64,000 nt of DNA, from positions 1,791,001 to 1,855,000 of the forward strand of contig NZ_CP120717.1 of the NCBI RefSeq assembly GCF_032883915.1, in the 5' to 3' direction. The DNA comes from Endozoicomonas sp. 8E. GTDB taxonomy: Bacteria > Pseudomonadota > Gammaproteobacteria > Pseudomonadales > Endozoicomonadaceae. The notes under the pieces are model-generated. The model worked only from the letters and a program-made list of their open reading frames with translations. It was not told where the DNA came from and did not search any database. Made by a program: the position numbers and the translations under genes. Positions within the stretch are counted from its first letter, which is position 1, and every line of letters begins with the position of its first letter. Positions 1 to 9,540 of this stretch are shown here, piece after piece.

Positions 1-993
1 TCATGCTGCAATATCCTTGTGATGACTTAAGGTTTGAAAATACTCCAGTATGCAGTTTTCTTGTTCTTCTGCAGACTCCAGACTGTTGAATCGTTTGCGA
101 AGGCTGGCGCCTGATGGACTGGCCTGCAAATACCAGCCAACGTGTTTTCTGGCGATACGCACACCCTGGACTTCACCGTAAAACTCGTGAAGCGCAGCAA
201 GGTGACCTGTTAAAATGGACTGAATCTCTTTGTTTTCAGGCGCTGGCAGGTGTTTACCCTGTTCAAGGTAGTGGTTAATCTCTCTGAATATCCAGGGTTT
301 CCCCTGGGCTGCACGGCCCACCATAAGCGCGTCTGCACCAGTGATATCCAGTACCGTTTTTGCTTTCTCGGGAGAGGTAATGTCGCCATTGGCAATCACT
401 GGAATTTCCAGAGATTCACAAATCCGGGCAATGGTCTCGTATTCGGCCTCACCTTTGTACATACACTGACGGGTTCTGCCATGAATGGCCAGAGCAGTTA
501 TACCGCAGTCCTGTGCCATTAAGGCAATGTCGAGGCCGTTTCTGTTTTCGGGACACCAGCCGGTACGTGTCTTGAGAGTAACCGGGATATCAACCGCCTG
601 AACCACCGACTTCAGTATTTGCTCTACCAGTTCAGGTTCTCTCATCAGAGCAGAGCCAGCCGCTTTGTTACAGACTTTTTTGGCAGGGCAGCCCATGTTG
701 ATATCAATGATCTGGGCGCCTCGCTCCTGGTTCAGGCGAGCCGCGATAGCCATTTGCTCCGGGTCACTGCCTGCAATCTGAACAGAGCGAGGTTCGAATT
801 CTTCAGCGTGATGGTCCATTCTCAGTCGAGACTTCCGGGTGTTCCAGAGTTTTGGGTTGCTAGTCACCATTTCTGAGACGGCCATACCCGCTCCCATTTT
901 CAAGCACAGCTGCCTGAATGGGCGGTCTGTTACTCCGGCCATAGGAGCCAGGATAACCGGGCTTTGGATAGTGTATGGACCAATCTTCAGCAA
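1..993 (-). CDS. dusB: tRNA-dihydrouridine synthase B
   Basis: FMN- and NADPH-dependent reduction of a D-loop uridine in tRNA. The product shows the family entry motif APMAGVTDRPFR, the block NMGCPAKKVCNKAAGSAL with the catalytic Cys, and the FMN-phosphate region IPVIANGDI ... GADALMVGRAAQGKPW. The stop codon is at bases 1-3, so the gene is complete. The frame stays open to an ATG at 1113 (370 aa), but the family is about 320-330 aa and homology begins at LLKIGPYTIQSP. I therefore prefer a TTG at 993-991, with GAGG nine bases upstream, giving 330 aa; the start is uncertain. In related genomes dusB sits before fis, which would lie beyond base 1. The upstream neighbours on the same strand (prmA, accC, accB) match that conserved block. 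Confidence 0.93.
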   Translation of the reverse strand: MLKIGPYTIQSPVILAPMAGVTDRPFRQLCLKMGAGMAVSEMVTSNPKLWNTRKSRLRMDHHAEEFEPRSVQIAGSDPEQMAIAARLNQERGAQIIDINMGCPAKKVCNKAAGSALMREPELVEQILKSVVQAVDIPVTLKTRTGWCPENRNGLDIALMAQDCGITALAIHGRTRQCMYKGEAEYETIARICESLEIPVIANGDITSPEKAKTVLDITGADALMVGRAAQGKPWIFREINHYLEQGKHLPAPENKEIQSILTGHLAALHEFYGEVQGVRIARKHVGWYLQASPSGASLRKRFNSLESAEEQENCILEYFQTLSHHKDIAA

Positions 994-1469
994 GGTGGTT
1001 TGCCTCAATCCAGCGTTAGTAGTGCCAAGAGTGCGATAAATCCGTCTCAAGTGATTTAAATCGCTGCTCGGAATCATGAAAAAAGCAAGAGGTCGATCTT
1101 GCGGAGTTTTCAACTATTTATTTATACGACTTTCAGCGTCTCTGTTCAGGAGATCAGGCAGGCGTAGCCGGGTATAATACTCTGTACAATTTTTAGACGA
1201 AAGAGGGTTCTGTTGTTGGCTCTGACTGGAATAGCATTTATCTTCAGGAGCAGTTATTACCAAGTAGCAGTGTTCTGTTGCGAAATATAACCTTACCAAG
1301 GGCATTGTATAGTGACTTTTGTGGGAAAAACCGCAAGTAATAATTTAAGTGATCTGATTGTTTTTTGATCTGGGTCAAGCGCTTATTGCAATTTCTTGAG
1401 TTGGTTTTCGAGATGCCCTCGTCGGTAAAATACCAGATAAGCAAGGTTTACGGATTTTTTTAACTTTAA
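994..1469. other. Gene-free leader between DUF3426 gene and dusB
   Basis: About 476 bases without a convincing gene. Two short minus-strand frames (63 and 66 codons) overlap each other in different phases and resemble nothing known. The DNA is AT-rich around 1310-1460 and probably holds a dusB promoter, but I could not place -35 and -10 boxes with confidence. Confidence 0.4.
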
Positions 1470-2327
1470 TCAGCGCTGTTTGACAGGTAAAAAGCGCAAT
1501 TGATAGTTGGTGGCTCCATTGCCGGGATCAACGATTTCCATGCTGAGCCTTATGGGTTGTCCGCTGGGTATCTCTCTGGATCCGGCCAGAGCTCCGCCCA
1601 GATATTCTTTCGGGCGAAAACGTCTGCTGGCTACGGGCTGTCCGTTAATGTCACTAAATGTTAATTCAAGACGAGGCCAGGGTTGCGGGAATTTGGCTTC
1701 ATTGATAATCACTGAGTCTACAACCAGTCCTTCGCTTTGCCGAGGATGGCTGCGGATGTGCAGTTGCAGGCTTTTGATGGCGTTGATGTTTACTAATGCA
1801 GGAAGAGAGCACTTCAGGTATTGGCAACTAAATGTATATGCTGGTCTCAATCGCGGGTCGAGTGAAAGCTGATCTCTGTTGAACCAGGCGTATTGCCCTG
1901 CAAGAGTGATAGAGAAAATCAGGATTAGAGTGAGCCAGCCCGCAATTTTCAGGGAGCTTCGTCCCGGTTCTTCCTCAACTTCAACGTGCTCATTGTCCAG
2001 AGTATCGAGAAAAGAGTGGAAGGGGGGCTCCTCTTCAGAAGGTGATTCGATAGCTCTTGTTGTGCTGGCTTCAGGCTTGCTGTCTCGGGTAGCGTTTCGT
2101 TCCGCTGTTTTGTCGGGCTGGCTCGATTGTTTTTCAGAAGGTTTGACCTGCGGCTTTATCTGGAGTGGCCTTTCTGGAGCAGCATCTGCTGACATGTTTG
2201 ATTGGGCATCAAACACCTCGAGACAGGAACCGCAACGAACGGAACCACCGGCAGCTCGTAATTGTGCCTGGGTCACCTTGAAGGAGGTCTGGCATTTTGG
2301 GCAGCGGGTGATTCGAGAGCTGATCAT
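1470..2327 (-). CDS. Zinc-ribbon, DUF3426 inner-membrane protein
   Basis: Unknown function. The N-terminus is an MJ0042-type zinc ribbon (CPKCQTSF ... VRCGSCLEVFD, two CxxC pairs, residues 9-38). A low-complexity Ser/Glu/Pro linker follows to about residue 120, then a single membrane segment (about 129-149, GWLTLILIFSITLAGQYAW), then a C-terminal DUF3426-like beta domain. The topology suggests a cytoplasmic zinc finger joined to a periplasmic domain. The gene lies between prmA and dusB, the place this family occupies in pseudomonads and relatives. Assignment rests on the zinc-ribbon/TM/DUF3426 layout and on synteny; no biochemical role is known to me. Confidence 0.85.
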   Translation of the reverse strand: MISSRITRCPKCQTSFKVTQAQLRAAGGSVRCGSCLEVFDAQSNMSADAAPERPLQIKPQVKPSEKQSSQPDKTAERNATRDSKPEASTTRAIESPSEEEPPFHSFLDTLDNEHVEVEEEPGRSSLKIAGWLTLILIFSITLAGQYAWFNRDQLSLDPRLRPAYTFSCQYLKCSLPALVNINAIKSLQLHIRSHPRQSEGLVVDSVIINEAKFPQPWPRLELTFSDINGQPVASRRFRPKEYLGGALAGSREIPSGQPIRLSMEIVDPGNGATNYQLRFLPVKQR

Positions 2328-2475
2328 GAAGCCTGCATGCGTTACTGTCTTGATTGAGTGGTGATTATTAGATCAAAGAGCTGCAAAGGATGTCTACTGT
2401 CCAAAAAATAAAATCTTCCGGACAGCAGCTTGAAATGAGCCTTGTATCGAAAAATGGCGCATCTTTTTTTGGTTG

Positions 2476-3360
2476 CTACTTTCGGGTTCCGGTCACCAGA
2501 ATCCAGTCTTCATTGTGTATAGCGGGTTCCAGGTCGAACCATTGAGAGTAGGTGCTGATGATAATGTCTTCTTGTTCAGAAAGGATACCGGACAGAGCGA
2601 TCTTTCCGCCGGTGTCGAGATAGCTCGCCAGTGTCGGTGCCAGTTCTACCAGTGGGCCAGCGAGTATGTTGGCGATGACAACGTCTGCTTTATCTTTTGG
2701 GGCCTGATCCGGCAGGTAAGCTTTCAGTTTTTCCGGGGCGATCTTGTTCCTTGCAGCGTTATCTACAGTAGCTTCCAGTGCCTGAGGGTCAAGGTCGACC
2801 CCCGTTACGATTTTAGCGCCCAATAATAATGCTGCAATCGCCAGTATTCCGGACCCGCATCCGTAGTCGATAACCGACTGATTTTCGAAGTTTTCCTGTT
2901 TTTCCAGCCACTCCAGACACAGAGCTGTGGTTGGATGAGTGCCTGTTCCAAAAGCCAGACCCGGGTCAAGCATCAGGTTAATGGCGTCAGGTTCCGGAAT
3001 CTCTTTCCAGCTGGGGCAGACCCAGAGTTTTGTGCCAAATTGCATGGGCATAAAGTGGGTCATCCACTCTCTTTCCCAATCCTTGTCTTCGACAATTTCA
3101 ACCTTGTGGTCAGGAAATGGGCTTTGCTGGTATTGAGTCTGTAAGTGCTCTACTACAGCGTCCATATCTTTATGGGCATCGAAGAGTCCAATGACCATGG
3201 TATGGTGCCACAGCGGGGTGCTGCCTGGCTCGGGCTCGAACAGGGGCTGATCTTTACCGTCCTGAAGGGTTACGGCACTGGCTCCGGCTTCCAGAAGCAG
3301 GTCTTCCAGTTCTTCAGCATGATCGGAAGAGGTGTCTAGCTTAATTTGTATCCAGGGCAT
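2476..3360 (-). CDS. prmA: Ribosomal protein L11 methyltransferase
   Basis: S-adenosylmethionine-dependent trimethylation of ribosomal protein L11. The 294-residue length is normal for PrmA. An N-terminal substrate-recognition domain (MPWIQIKLDTSSDHAEELEDLL) is followed by a class I methyltransferase domain with the SAM motif DYGCGSGILAIAA and the NILAGPLVEL motif in place of NPPY. The catalytic domain is preceded by the family block DPGLAFGTGTHPTTALCLEWL. It is downstream of accC, separated by a 318-base spacer that contains a large inverted-repeat element, so it may have its own promoter rather than being strictly co-transcribed. Confidence 0.97.
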   Translation of the reverse strand: MPWIQIKLDTSSDHAEELEDLLLEAGASAVTLQDGKDQPLFEPEPGSTPLWHHTMVIGLFDAHKDMDAVVEHLQTQYQQSPFPDHKVEIVEDKDWEREWMTHFMPMQFGTKLWVCPSWKEIPEPDAINLMLDPGLAFGTGTHPTTALCLEWLEKQENFENQSVIDYGCGSGILAIAALLLGAKIVTGVDLDPQALEATVDNAARNKIAPEKLKAYLPDQAPKDKADVVIANILAGPLVELAPTLASYLDTGGKIALSGILSEQEDIIISTYSQWFDLEPAIHNEDWILVTGTRK

Positions 3361-3455
3361 GGGTATGGGCTTACAGATTGGGAGTGAATGGCAGAATAAG
3401 TTTCCTGTCGGGTCCGTCTCATTCTAGCTGATTGAAGAAGTGGGACAAGAGTTAA

Positions 3456-3620
3456 TAAGTACCTGGCCAGTTGGTTTCGCATATTCTGGCGAGAGGATTT
3501 TTTCATCCTTCAAGGCGCAACGACGGGCGCGTAGCCATAGCTACGCAACCAGAGTTGGAACGCAGAAGGATGGAAAAAGCCGCCGTCCAGAATATGTGAA
3601 ACCAACTGGTTAGGTACTTA
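3456..3620. repeat. 165-bp palindromic MITE-like element
   Basis: Terminal arms 3456-3489 and 3587-3620 are inverted copies, 34 bases with 3 mismatches. Inside are a second inverted pair (tttttcatccttc, about 3500-3512, against gaaggatggaaaaa, about 3565-3578) and a central perfect 7-bp hairpin (3529-3535 with 3540-3546, loop CATA). The whole element folds into one long stem and encodes no protein. It sits alone in the accC-prmA spacer. The layout suggests a miniature inverted-repeat transposable element or a large REP/BIME-type unit; the family is not identified. Confidence 0.8.
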
Positions 3621-3678
3621 CAGTAGAAGAGAGGGGAAGCTCTCTGAAAGCAGTTCTCAGAGAGCTTTGGAAGCAGGA

Positions 3679-5022
3679 TCAGGCATCTTCAAGCTTCTTC
3701 TCCAGATAATGGATGCTAACGCCTCCTTTCTGGAAGTTTTTGTCCTTCACCAGCTCCTGGTGCAGTGGGATATTTGTACGAATGCCATCTACAACCGTTT
3801 CATCCAATGCATTTCTCATTCTTATCAGAGCGGTTTCACGATCTGGACCATAGGTGATGATCTTGGCTATCAGTGAATCATAGTGAGGAGGAATGCTGTA
3901 GCCACTGTAAAGATGAGAATCTACCCGAATACCATTACCGCCAGGAGAGTGGAACTGGTTGACCAGACCCGGAGAAGGCATAAAGGTTTTGGGGTCTTCG
4001 GCATTGATACGACATTCAAAAGCATGGCCCTGAAGTTCAACTTCATCCTGGGTGATACTCAAAGGCAGACCACTGGCAATGCGAATCTGTTCTTTGACAA
4101 TATCCACACCGGAAATCATTTCTGTTACAGGGTGCTCAACCTGCACACGAGTGTTCATCTCGATGAAGTAGAACTTGCCATCTTCATACAGAAATTCGAA
4201 AGTACCTGCCCCGGTATAACCAATTTCTATACAGGCCTTGGTACAGGCTGCTGCTACCGTGGCTCTGGCATCCTGATCAATGCCAGGTGCAGGCGCTTCT
4301 TCAATGACTTTCTGGTGACGGCGCTGCAAAGAGCAGTCACGATCCCCCAGATGAATAGCATTGCCGTGGCTGTCTGATAGTACCTGGAATTCAACGTGAC
4401 GAGGATTACCCAGGAATTTCTCCAGATAGACCACGTCGTTATTGAAGGCTGCTTTGGCTTCAGACTGGGTTAAGTTGATAGCATCGAGAAGATCGGATTC
4501 GCTGTGAACGACTCGCATGCCTCGACCACCGCCACCACCTGATGCTTTGATAATGACCGGGTAACCAATGCGGCGAGCGATGTCCAGTGTGCGTTCATCA
4601 TCTTCTGTGATAGGGCCATCAGAGCCTGGAACAGTTGGAACACCGGTTTTTTTCATGGCGGCAATCGCAGATACCTTATCACCCATCAGGCGAATAACGT
4701 CTGGCTTGGGACCAATAAAGGTGAACCCGCTGCGTTCTACCTGTTCGGCAAAATCGGCATTTTCTGAGAGAAAGCCGTAGCCAGGGTGAATACCATTGGC
4801 ATCAGTCACTTCTGCAGCACTGATAATAGCCGGGATATTCAGGTAGCTTTCAGAAGGGCTATTGGGACCAATGCAGACAGACTCGTCAGCCAGGCGCACG
4901 TGCATCAGGCTTTCGTCAGCCTTGGAGTGCACGGCTACGGTTTTGATGCCGAGTTCTTTACAGGCCCGCAATACCCTCAGGGCTATTTCGCCCCGGTTGG
5001 CGATTACGATTTTATCCAGCAT
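3679..5022 (-). CDS. accC: Biotin carboxylase, acetyl-CoA carboxylase subunit
   Basis: ATP-dependent carboxylation of the biotin on BCCP, the first half-reaction of acetyl-CoA carboxylase in fatty acid synthesis. Start chosen at [20 protein letters not shown] (447 aa; E. coli 449), although the frame runs 21 codons further upstream into the end of accB. Motifs seen: the ATP-grasp glycine-rich loop [14 protein letters not shown], biotin carboxylase signatures [17 protein letters not shown] and [17 protein letters not shown], and the metal/catalytic region [16 protein letters not shown]. It follows accB on the minus strand after 10 bases, an arrangement typical of a co-transcribed accBC pair. 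Confidence 0.98.
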   Translation of the reverse strand: MLDKIVIANRGEIALRVLRACKELGIKTVAVHSKADESLMHVRLADESVCIGPNSPSESYLNIPAIISAAEVTDANGIHPGYGFLSENADFAEQVERSGFTFIGPKPDVIRLMGDKVSAIAAMKKTGVPTVPGSDGPITEDDERTLDIARRIGYPVIIKASGGGGGRGMRVVHSESDLLDAINLTQSEAKAAFNNDVVYLEKFLGNPRHVEFQVLSDSHGNAIHLGDRDCSLQRRHQKVIEEAPAPGIDQDARATVAAACTKACIEIGYTGAGTFEFLYEDGKFYFIEMNTRVQVEHPVTEMISGVDIVKEQIRIASGLPLSITQDEVELQGHAFECRINAEDPKTFMPSPGLVNQFHSPGGNGIRVDSHLYSGYSIPPHYDSLIAKIITYGPDRETALIRMRNALDETVVDGIRTNIPLHQELVKDKNFQKGGVSIHYLEKKLEDA

Positions 5023-5032
5023 GGCATCTGTC

Positions 5033-5506
5033 TCAGGCAATAATGAACAGGGGTTGGTCGTATTCAACGGGCTGACCGTTTTCAACCAGAATGGCTTCGA
5101 TGGTGCCTGACTTGTCGGCCTTGATCTGGTTCATCATCTTCATGGCTTCGACAATGCAGAGGACATCACCTTCTTTAACTTGCTGTCCCAGCTCAACAAA
5201 AACCGGTGAGCTGGGTGATGATGCTGTGTAGAAAGTACCGACCATTGGAGATTTTACAGGGTGACCTGACAGCTGAGGTCTGGTTTCAGCCGCCGGGGCT
5301 GCTGCCGGAGCTTCAGGTACAGCTGCCACAGGCACTGAAGCTGGAACTGCAGCAGGAATAACCTGAGGAGCGGCGAGTGGGGCTACCGGAGCATTCTGGG
5401 AATAACGGCTGATACGAACAGATTCTTCACCTTCGTGAATTTCCAGCTCGTCAATTCCAGACTCTTCCAGCAGCTCAATGAGCTTTTTTACTTTTCGGAT
5501 GTCCAT
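5033..5506 (-). CDS. accB: Biotin carboxyl carrier protein of acetyl-CoA carboxylase
   Basis: Carries biotin between AccC and the AccAD carboxyltransferase. Starting at [20 protein letters not shown] gives 157 aa (E. coli 156). Layout: N-terminal segment to residue 38, an Ala/Pro-rich mobile linker (39-80), then the biotinyl domain with EAMKMM; the biotinylated lysine is residue 123. The protruding-thumb segment typical of this family is present ([19 protein letters not shown]). The frame continues 24 codons upstream without similarity to the family. Downstream partner accC begins 10 bases later. Confidence 0.97.
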   Translation of the reverse strand: MDIRKVKKLIELLEESGIDELEIHEGEESVRISRYSQNAPVAPLAAPQVIPAAVPASVPVAAVPEAPAAAPAAETRPQLSGHPVKSPMVGTFYTASSPSSPVFVELGQQVKEGDVLCIVEAMKMMNQIKADKSGTIEAILVENGQPVEYDQPLFIIA

Positions 5507-5604
5507 CGTCGATCTCAAATGCTGTTGGACAGGGAGAAACTGCCCCGTGGTTAATAGGATGTTCATGGGTGCACTCAATCATGCAGCCTTGATTGTTTTA
5601 CTGT

Positions 5605-5644
5605 GAAAATCACTTTATTCCCGAAAAGAAAAGAAGTGATTTTC
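5605..5644. promoter_or_regulatory. 11-bp inverted repeat upstream of accB
   Basis: Perfect inverted repeat GAAAATCACTT (5605-5615) and AAGTGATTTTC (5634-5644) with an 18-base loop, in the aroQ-accB spacer. There is no clear T-run on the minus strand, so it may be an operator or mRNA structure rather than a strong terminator. E. coli accBC is controlled from a long leader, which makes a regulatory role plausible but unproven. Confidence 0.4.
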
Positions 5645-5723
5645 TGCACTTGGCTTCTTAGCTTTATGAGAAGTTGGCTTTTCAGAAGAACGTTCTGACG
5701 ATGCAGCCAGTCACGAGCAGCCT

Positions 5724-6170
5724 CTAAGACTTCTGACTGAGCTGGTCAATGGCGTAGGCCAGACCAAACTCATAGCCTTTGGGTCCGAGTCCAGCGATTA
5801 CGCCTTCTGCGACATCACTGAAATAGGAATGATGTCGGAAAGCCTCCCGTCGATGGATATTGGACAAGTGAACTTCAACAAAGGGAATGGCAACACCCAG
5901 CAGGGCATCTCTGATAGCAACACTGGTATGAGTGTAAGCAGCAGGGTTGATAATGATGAAATTAACCCGTTCTTCAGAGGCTTTATGAATCCGTTCTATG
6001 AGTTCATGTTCAGCGTTGCTTTGGAAGCAACTGAGCTGGTGACCAGCCACTTGAGCCTGTTGGGCCAGAATACGATCGATTTGTTCCAGTGTGGTGGCAC
6101 CATATACGCCGGGCTCTCTGGTTCCCAGCAGGTTCAGATTGGGGCCATTAAGAACAAGTATTGTTGCCAT
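5724..6170 (-). CDS. aroQ: 3-dehydroquinate dehydratase, type II
   Basis: Converts 3-dehydroquinate to 3-dehydroshikimate in the shikimate pathway. The 148-residue length fits the small dodecameric type II class. Motifs: [21 protein letters not shown] with the flexible lid Arg and the catalytic Tyr; [17 protein letters not shown]; and [20 protein letters not shown] with the catalytic His region. Placement between dsbD and accBC matches the order in pseudomonads. Confidence 0.97.
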   Translation of the reverse strand: MATILVLNGPNLNLLGTREPGVYGATTLEQIDRILAQQAQVAGHQLSCFQSNAEHELIERIHKASEERVNFIIINPAAYTHTSVAIRDALLGVAIPFVEVHLSNIHRREAFRHHSYFSDVAEGVIAGLGPKGYEFGLAYAIDQLSQKS

Positions 6171-6307
6171 CTGTATCCTCTCATGTTGGCTTTATTGTGC
6201 CGCAATGAAATCAAACGGTCCAGTTCGTGCGTGTTACTGAACGTTAAAGACAGTTACCAAGCATTTCAAAGCCATATAAGCCCACAACAATGATGTTAGA
6301 TCCAGAT

Positions 6308-8131
6308 TTATGGAGAAAGCGTCTGATTCAGTTTTTTCTGGAGTTCAGAGGAGGTAATCTCTCCCAGGGAGCGAAGTTCACTCCGCTCCTGACCATAGGT
6401 GTCGAAAAATAGCAGGGAAGGTGGACCAAACAATTGATAATTGTTTAGCCAGGTGAGCTGTTCGGGGGTGTTGGCGGTTATATCAAATTTGATGAAATGC
6501 CAGTTGCCTGAGCTGACTTTGGCAATAGCTTCAGGAAAAACGTTTCTTTCCATAACCTTGCAGGAAATGCACCAGTCCGCATAAACATCAATCATCGCGG
6601 CTTTGCCACTCTTCCTGGCCATTTCCAGCTGGGCCAGGAGCGCTTTAACCGTTGTCACTGTTTGAAAAGAATACCCTGCTGAAAGGTTTTCAGCGGGCTG
6701 GTTGTTTCTGCCAAGAGGTTGTAATGGGTCGTCCTGACCCTGAGCTGCTCCGATGATCATCAGAGTGCCATAGATCAGGAGAACGAGGCCGAGCGCCTGG
6801 AAAAATAAAGCGGCCCCGGCCTTCTTGCTGAAGTCCATAGCGCCAAGACAGACAGCAGCACCGAGGGCCAGGGTTCCCCAGAGAAAGAGCGTGAGTGGTG
6901 CTGGAATAACCCTTTCCAGCATCCAGATGGCAACGCCAAGCAGCAGGAATCCAAAGCAGCGTTTGACATTTTCCATCCAACCGCCTGCTTTTGGTAGCAG
7001 GCTCTTGCCACCCAGACCAATCAATAAGAGTGGCAGCCCCATTCCCAGGCCAAGAGCCAGCAGGGAGAGTCCGCCAATGAGTGCGTCACCTGTTGAACTG
7101 ATGTAAATCAGTGCGCCTGCCAACGGTGCTGAGACACATGGCGATACCACCAGGGCTGATAAAATCCCCATGACGGCTGCACCTGAGAGACTTCCTGACT
7201 TCTGAGGTTGTTTGTTCAGACGATCCCTGACTTTTTCCGGAAGCTGGAGCTCATAAAGACCAAACATGCTCAGAGCCAGGATAACGAAGAGAATGGCAAA
7301 GGGGATCAATAGCCAGGGTGATTGAAGTTTTGCCTGCAGGTTCAGGCTCGCTCCGAAAAGCCCCATCAAAGTGCCAGCCAGAGCGAAGGTGATCGACATA
7401 CTGAGCACATAAATAATGGAAAGAGTGAGCGTTCTTTTTCGACTGGCTCCCTTTGATGCAGCGCCTACCAGCAGACTGGAGAGGATAGGAATCATCGGGA
7501 GTACACAGGGGGTGAAGGCCAGCCCCAGCCCCGCCAGTAAAAACAGCAGAAGCGTAACAGGAAGGTTCTTGTCGACAAAGGATTCCGGGATACTCTGATC
7601 CTTGCCATCATCCGGCATCTTTTCAGAAGACCTGACCCGATCAGTACCAGAGATGTGGGGGTTTGGCAGAGTGATAGTAAGAGTCTGTGGCGGATAGCAA
7701 AGGCCTGCATCAGCACAGCCCTGAAACCTTATCTGGAATTGGGGCTCGGATTCAGAACTCCTGACAGGAATTTTGACAGTGACATTTTTTGGAAAGACCT
7801 CCATGTCCTGTTCAAAGTTAATGTCGTACTTTTGTTTGCCTTTGGGAAATATTGGCTCACCAAGCAGGGTAGTGCTTTCGTCACTGGAAAAGCTGAATCG
7901 ATCCTTGTAAAGATAATGCTCTGGCGTAATGAGAAAGTGCAGGAGCAGTGTGTTGTTTACGATCTCTGCTTCCAGCTGGAACGCCTCTTCAACCGGCAAA
8001 AACTGCTGTGTCCCGGCTCCCAATAGGGCGTTTAAATTAGCAGAAGCACCACTGGAAAAAACCCAGGTAAAAAGAATGATGAAAAAGGTGCTGAGGTGAG
8101 ATTTTTGATTGCTCGCGAATAGCTGAACCAT
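6308..8131 (-). CDS. dsbD: Thiol:disulfide interchange protein DsbD
   Basis: Transfers electrons from cytoplasmic thioredoxin across the inner membrane to periplasmic DsbC-type isomerases and cytochrome c maturation. Signal peptide at about residues 10-31. N-terminal DsbD-alpha domain with its redox pair Cys139/Cys145 (CADAGLC). Eight-segment membrane domain with the paired cysteines in FTPCVLPMIPIL and SPCVSAPLAGAL. C-terminal thioredoxin-like gamma domain with WCISC (Cys521 and Cys524). All six redox cysteines are present and the length (607 aa) is normal. The gene lies downstream of ppa across a 157-base spacer that contains a perfect 14-bp hairpin. Confidence 0.96.
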   Translation of the reverse strand: MVQLFASNQKSHLSTFFIILFTWVFSSGASANLNALLGAGTQQFLPVEEAFQLEAEIVNNTLLLHFLITPEHYLYKDRFSFSSDESTTLLGEPIFPKGKQKYDINFEQDMEVFPKNVTVKIPVRSSESEPQFQIRFQGCADAGLCYPPQTLTITLPNPHISGTDRVRSSEKMPDDGKDQSIPESFVDKNLPVTLLLFLLAGLGLAFTPCVLPMIPILSSLLVGAASKGASRKRTLTLSIIYVLSMSITFALAGTLMGLFGASLNLQAKLQSPWLLIPFAILFVILALSMFGLYELQLPEKVRDRLNKQPQKSGSLSGAAVMGILSALVVSPCVSAPLAGALIYISSTGDALIGGLSLLALGLGMGLPLLLIGLGGKSLLPKAGGWMENVKRCFGFLLLGVAIWMLERVIPAPLTLFLWGTLALGAAVCLGAMDFSKKAGAALFFQALGLVLLIYGTLMIIGAAQGQDDPLQPLGRNNQPAENLSAGYSFQTVTTVKALLAQLEMARKSGKAAMIDVYADWCISCKVMERNVFPEAIAKVSSGNWHFIKFDITANTPEQLTWLNNYQLFGPPSLLFFDTYGQERSELRSLGEITSSELQKKLNQTLSP

Positions 8132-8208
8132 GTAAAACCAACTGTTCTTGTTTCTGGTTCTTTAATTGTGAAGTGAAATGGCCGGGATGCAAGCTCCCGA
8201 GTCCGCTA

Positions 8209-8239
8209 ATGGTGCTGGAGATCACATCTCCAGCACCAT
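8209..8239. terminator. Perfect 14-bp hairpin between ppa and dsbD
   Basis: ATGGTGCTGGAGAT and its exact reverse complement, separated by CAC. It is symmetric, so it forms on both strands. On the minus strand it lies directly after ppa. No U-tract follows on either strand, so a factor-independent terminator is not certain; an mRNA-stabilising or partial termination structure is also possible. Confidence 0.5.
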
Positions 8240-8288
8240 CAAAGGATGAATAAACCGCTTATGAAAATAGTTTACTGCGGTAATTCCT

Positions 8289-8816
8289 TCAGCCTTTGTA
8301 GTTTGCTGCAGACTTTTTGATGACTTCAAAGGCAGCTTCTTTGCCTTCCCAGCCTTCGATCTTGACCCACTTACCGGGTTCCAGATCTTTGTAGTTCTCG
8401 AAGAAGTGCTCGATTTGCTTCAGTAGTAGTTCTGGCAGATCAGAGTATTCCTGCACATCGTTGTAAAGTGCAGACAGCTTCTCATGGGGAACTGCAATCA
8501 GTTTCTCGTCCTGACCACTCTCGTCTGACATGTTCAGCATGCCGACTGCACGGCAGCGGATGACAGAACCCGGAACAACAGGGTAAGGCGTCACTACCAG
8601 AACGTCCAGAGGGTCACCATCGTCCGCCAGGGTCTGGGGAATGTAACCATAGTTGGCAGGGTAGAACATGGGGGTAGCCATGAAACGGTCTACCATCAGA
8701 GCATCAACATCCTTGTCAATTTCATACTTGATTGGTGACGCATTGGCCGGAATTTCGATGGCAACATAGATATCTTCAGGCAGACTCTTACCTGCCGGGA
8801 TATTTGTATAGCTCAT
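8289..8816 (-). CDS. ppa: Inorganic pyrophosphatase
   Basis: Hydrolyses pyrophosphate to phosphate in the cytosol, pulling biosynthetic reactions forward. It is a family I soluble enzyme of 175 aa (E. coli 176). The signature [10 protein letters not shown] with metal-binding aspartates is intact. The flanking blocks [33 protein letters not shown] and [21 protein letters not shown] match the family from end to end. It is a single gene, followed by the hairpin at 8209-8239. Confidence 0.98.
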   Translation of the reverse strand: MSYTNIPAGKSLPEDIYVAIEIPANASPIKYEIDKDVDALMVDRFMATPMFYPANYGYIPQTLADDGDPLDVLVVTPYPVVPGSVIRCRAVGMLNMSDESGQDEKLIAVPHEKLSALYNDVQEYSDLPELLLKQIEHFFENYKDLEPGKWVKIEGWEGKEAAFEVIKKSAANYKG

Positions 8817-9018
8817 GTGTATACCTTTGCCTTATTTCGATTACAGAGGTAAATGGATGGAGAGCTGGCCATTATAGAGTTCTCGAAGGGAGTTGTCTCC
8901 GTTCTGAACAGGACTTTATGAAGTATGTTCCTTTGGCAACTGGACATTGTTTGAAAAAGAGTAGAATACTGTAAGGGTCGTATTGCTCCTGACTGCTCAG
9001 AATAACCGGAGAGGTTTT

Positions 9019-9438
9019 ATGAGATCAATCAAAGTTAAAGACTGCATGACACCTCAGGTGATCACCATTCCTCCAACCATGGAAGTGGTTGAGGCCATAC
9101 GAATACTGCTCCACAACGATATTACTGCCGTACCGGTTGTCGATGAGAGTGGGGGCGTGGTCGGTATCCTCTCGGAAACCGATTGTCTTCAGGGAACATT
9201 GATGGGAGGGTATTTTTCCCAGGAAGGCAGTCTTGTGGGTGAAAGTATGACCCGGGAAGTCCTCACCGTATCGCCCTTCGACAATATCATTACTGCTTAC
9301 GAACACTTTATGAAAGCCCACGCTTTCAGGGTACCCGTTGTTGACGACGGTGCTCTGGTCGGGATGCTCAGTCCTAAAGATGTCATGTCAGCGGTGTTGG
9401 AATTTTATGAGACACCAGCCAAACAAAAAGCTGTGTAA
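9019..9438 (+). CDS. Tandem CBS-domain protein
   Basis: 139-residue protein consisting only of two CBS motifs (VKDCMTPQVITIPPTMEVVEA ... and GESMTREVLTVSPFDNIITA ...), which usually bind adenosine nucleotides and act as energy-state sensors. Start chosen at MRSIKVKDCMTP (ATG 9019) because GGAGAGG lies seven bases upstream; the frame is open from 8983. There is no attached effector domain and no obvious operon partner, so the target cannot be named. The next gene, on the same strand after 256 bases, is the first of the T3SS operon. Confidence 0.88.
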   Translation: MRSIKVKDCMTPQVITIPPTMEVVEAIRILLHNDITAVPVVDESGGVVGILSETDCLQGTLMGGYFSQEGSLVGESMTREVLTVSPFDNIITAYEHFMKAHAFRVPVVDDGALVGMLSPKDVMSAVLEFYETPAKQKAV

Positions 9439-9540
9439 GTCGTCCGGCTATCTTGCCTGAAGCTTTATTTACGGAACGGGCTGTATCTCGAAAATGCTGG
9501 AGTAGTGTTCTGGGTTATGAGCATGGTCAGGTGTAGTTCA

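Noticed and set aside
341-350. CBS or translocator-type gene transfer by phage
   Set aside because: No integrase, tRNA attachment site, transposase or phage structural gene was found anywhere in the window, so no mobile island boundaries could be drawn around the T3SS loci.
341-876. Plus-strand ORFs opposite dusB
   Set aside because: Shadows of a well-conserved gene, with no ribosome binding sites or recognisable products.
1114-1444. Two short minus-strand ORFs upstream of dusB
   Set aside because: They overlap in different frames, lack similarity and good ribosome binding sites; more likely leader DNA.
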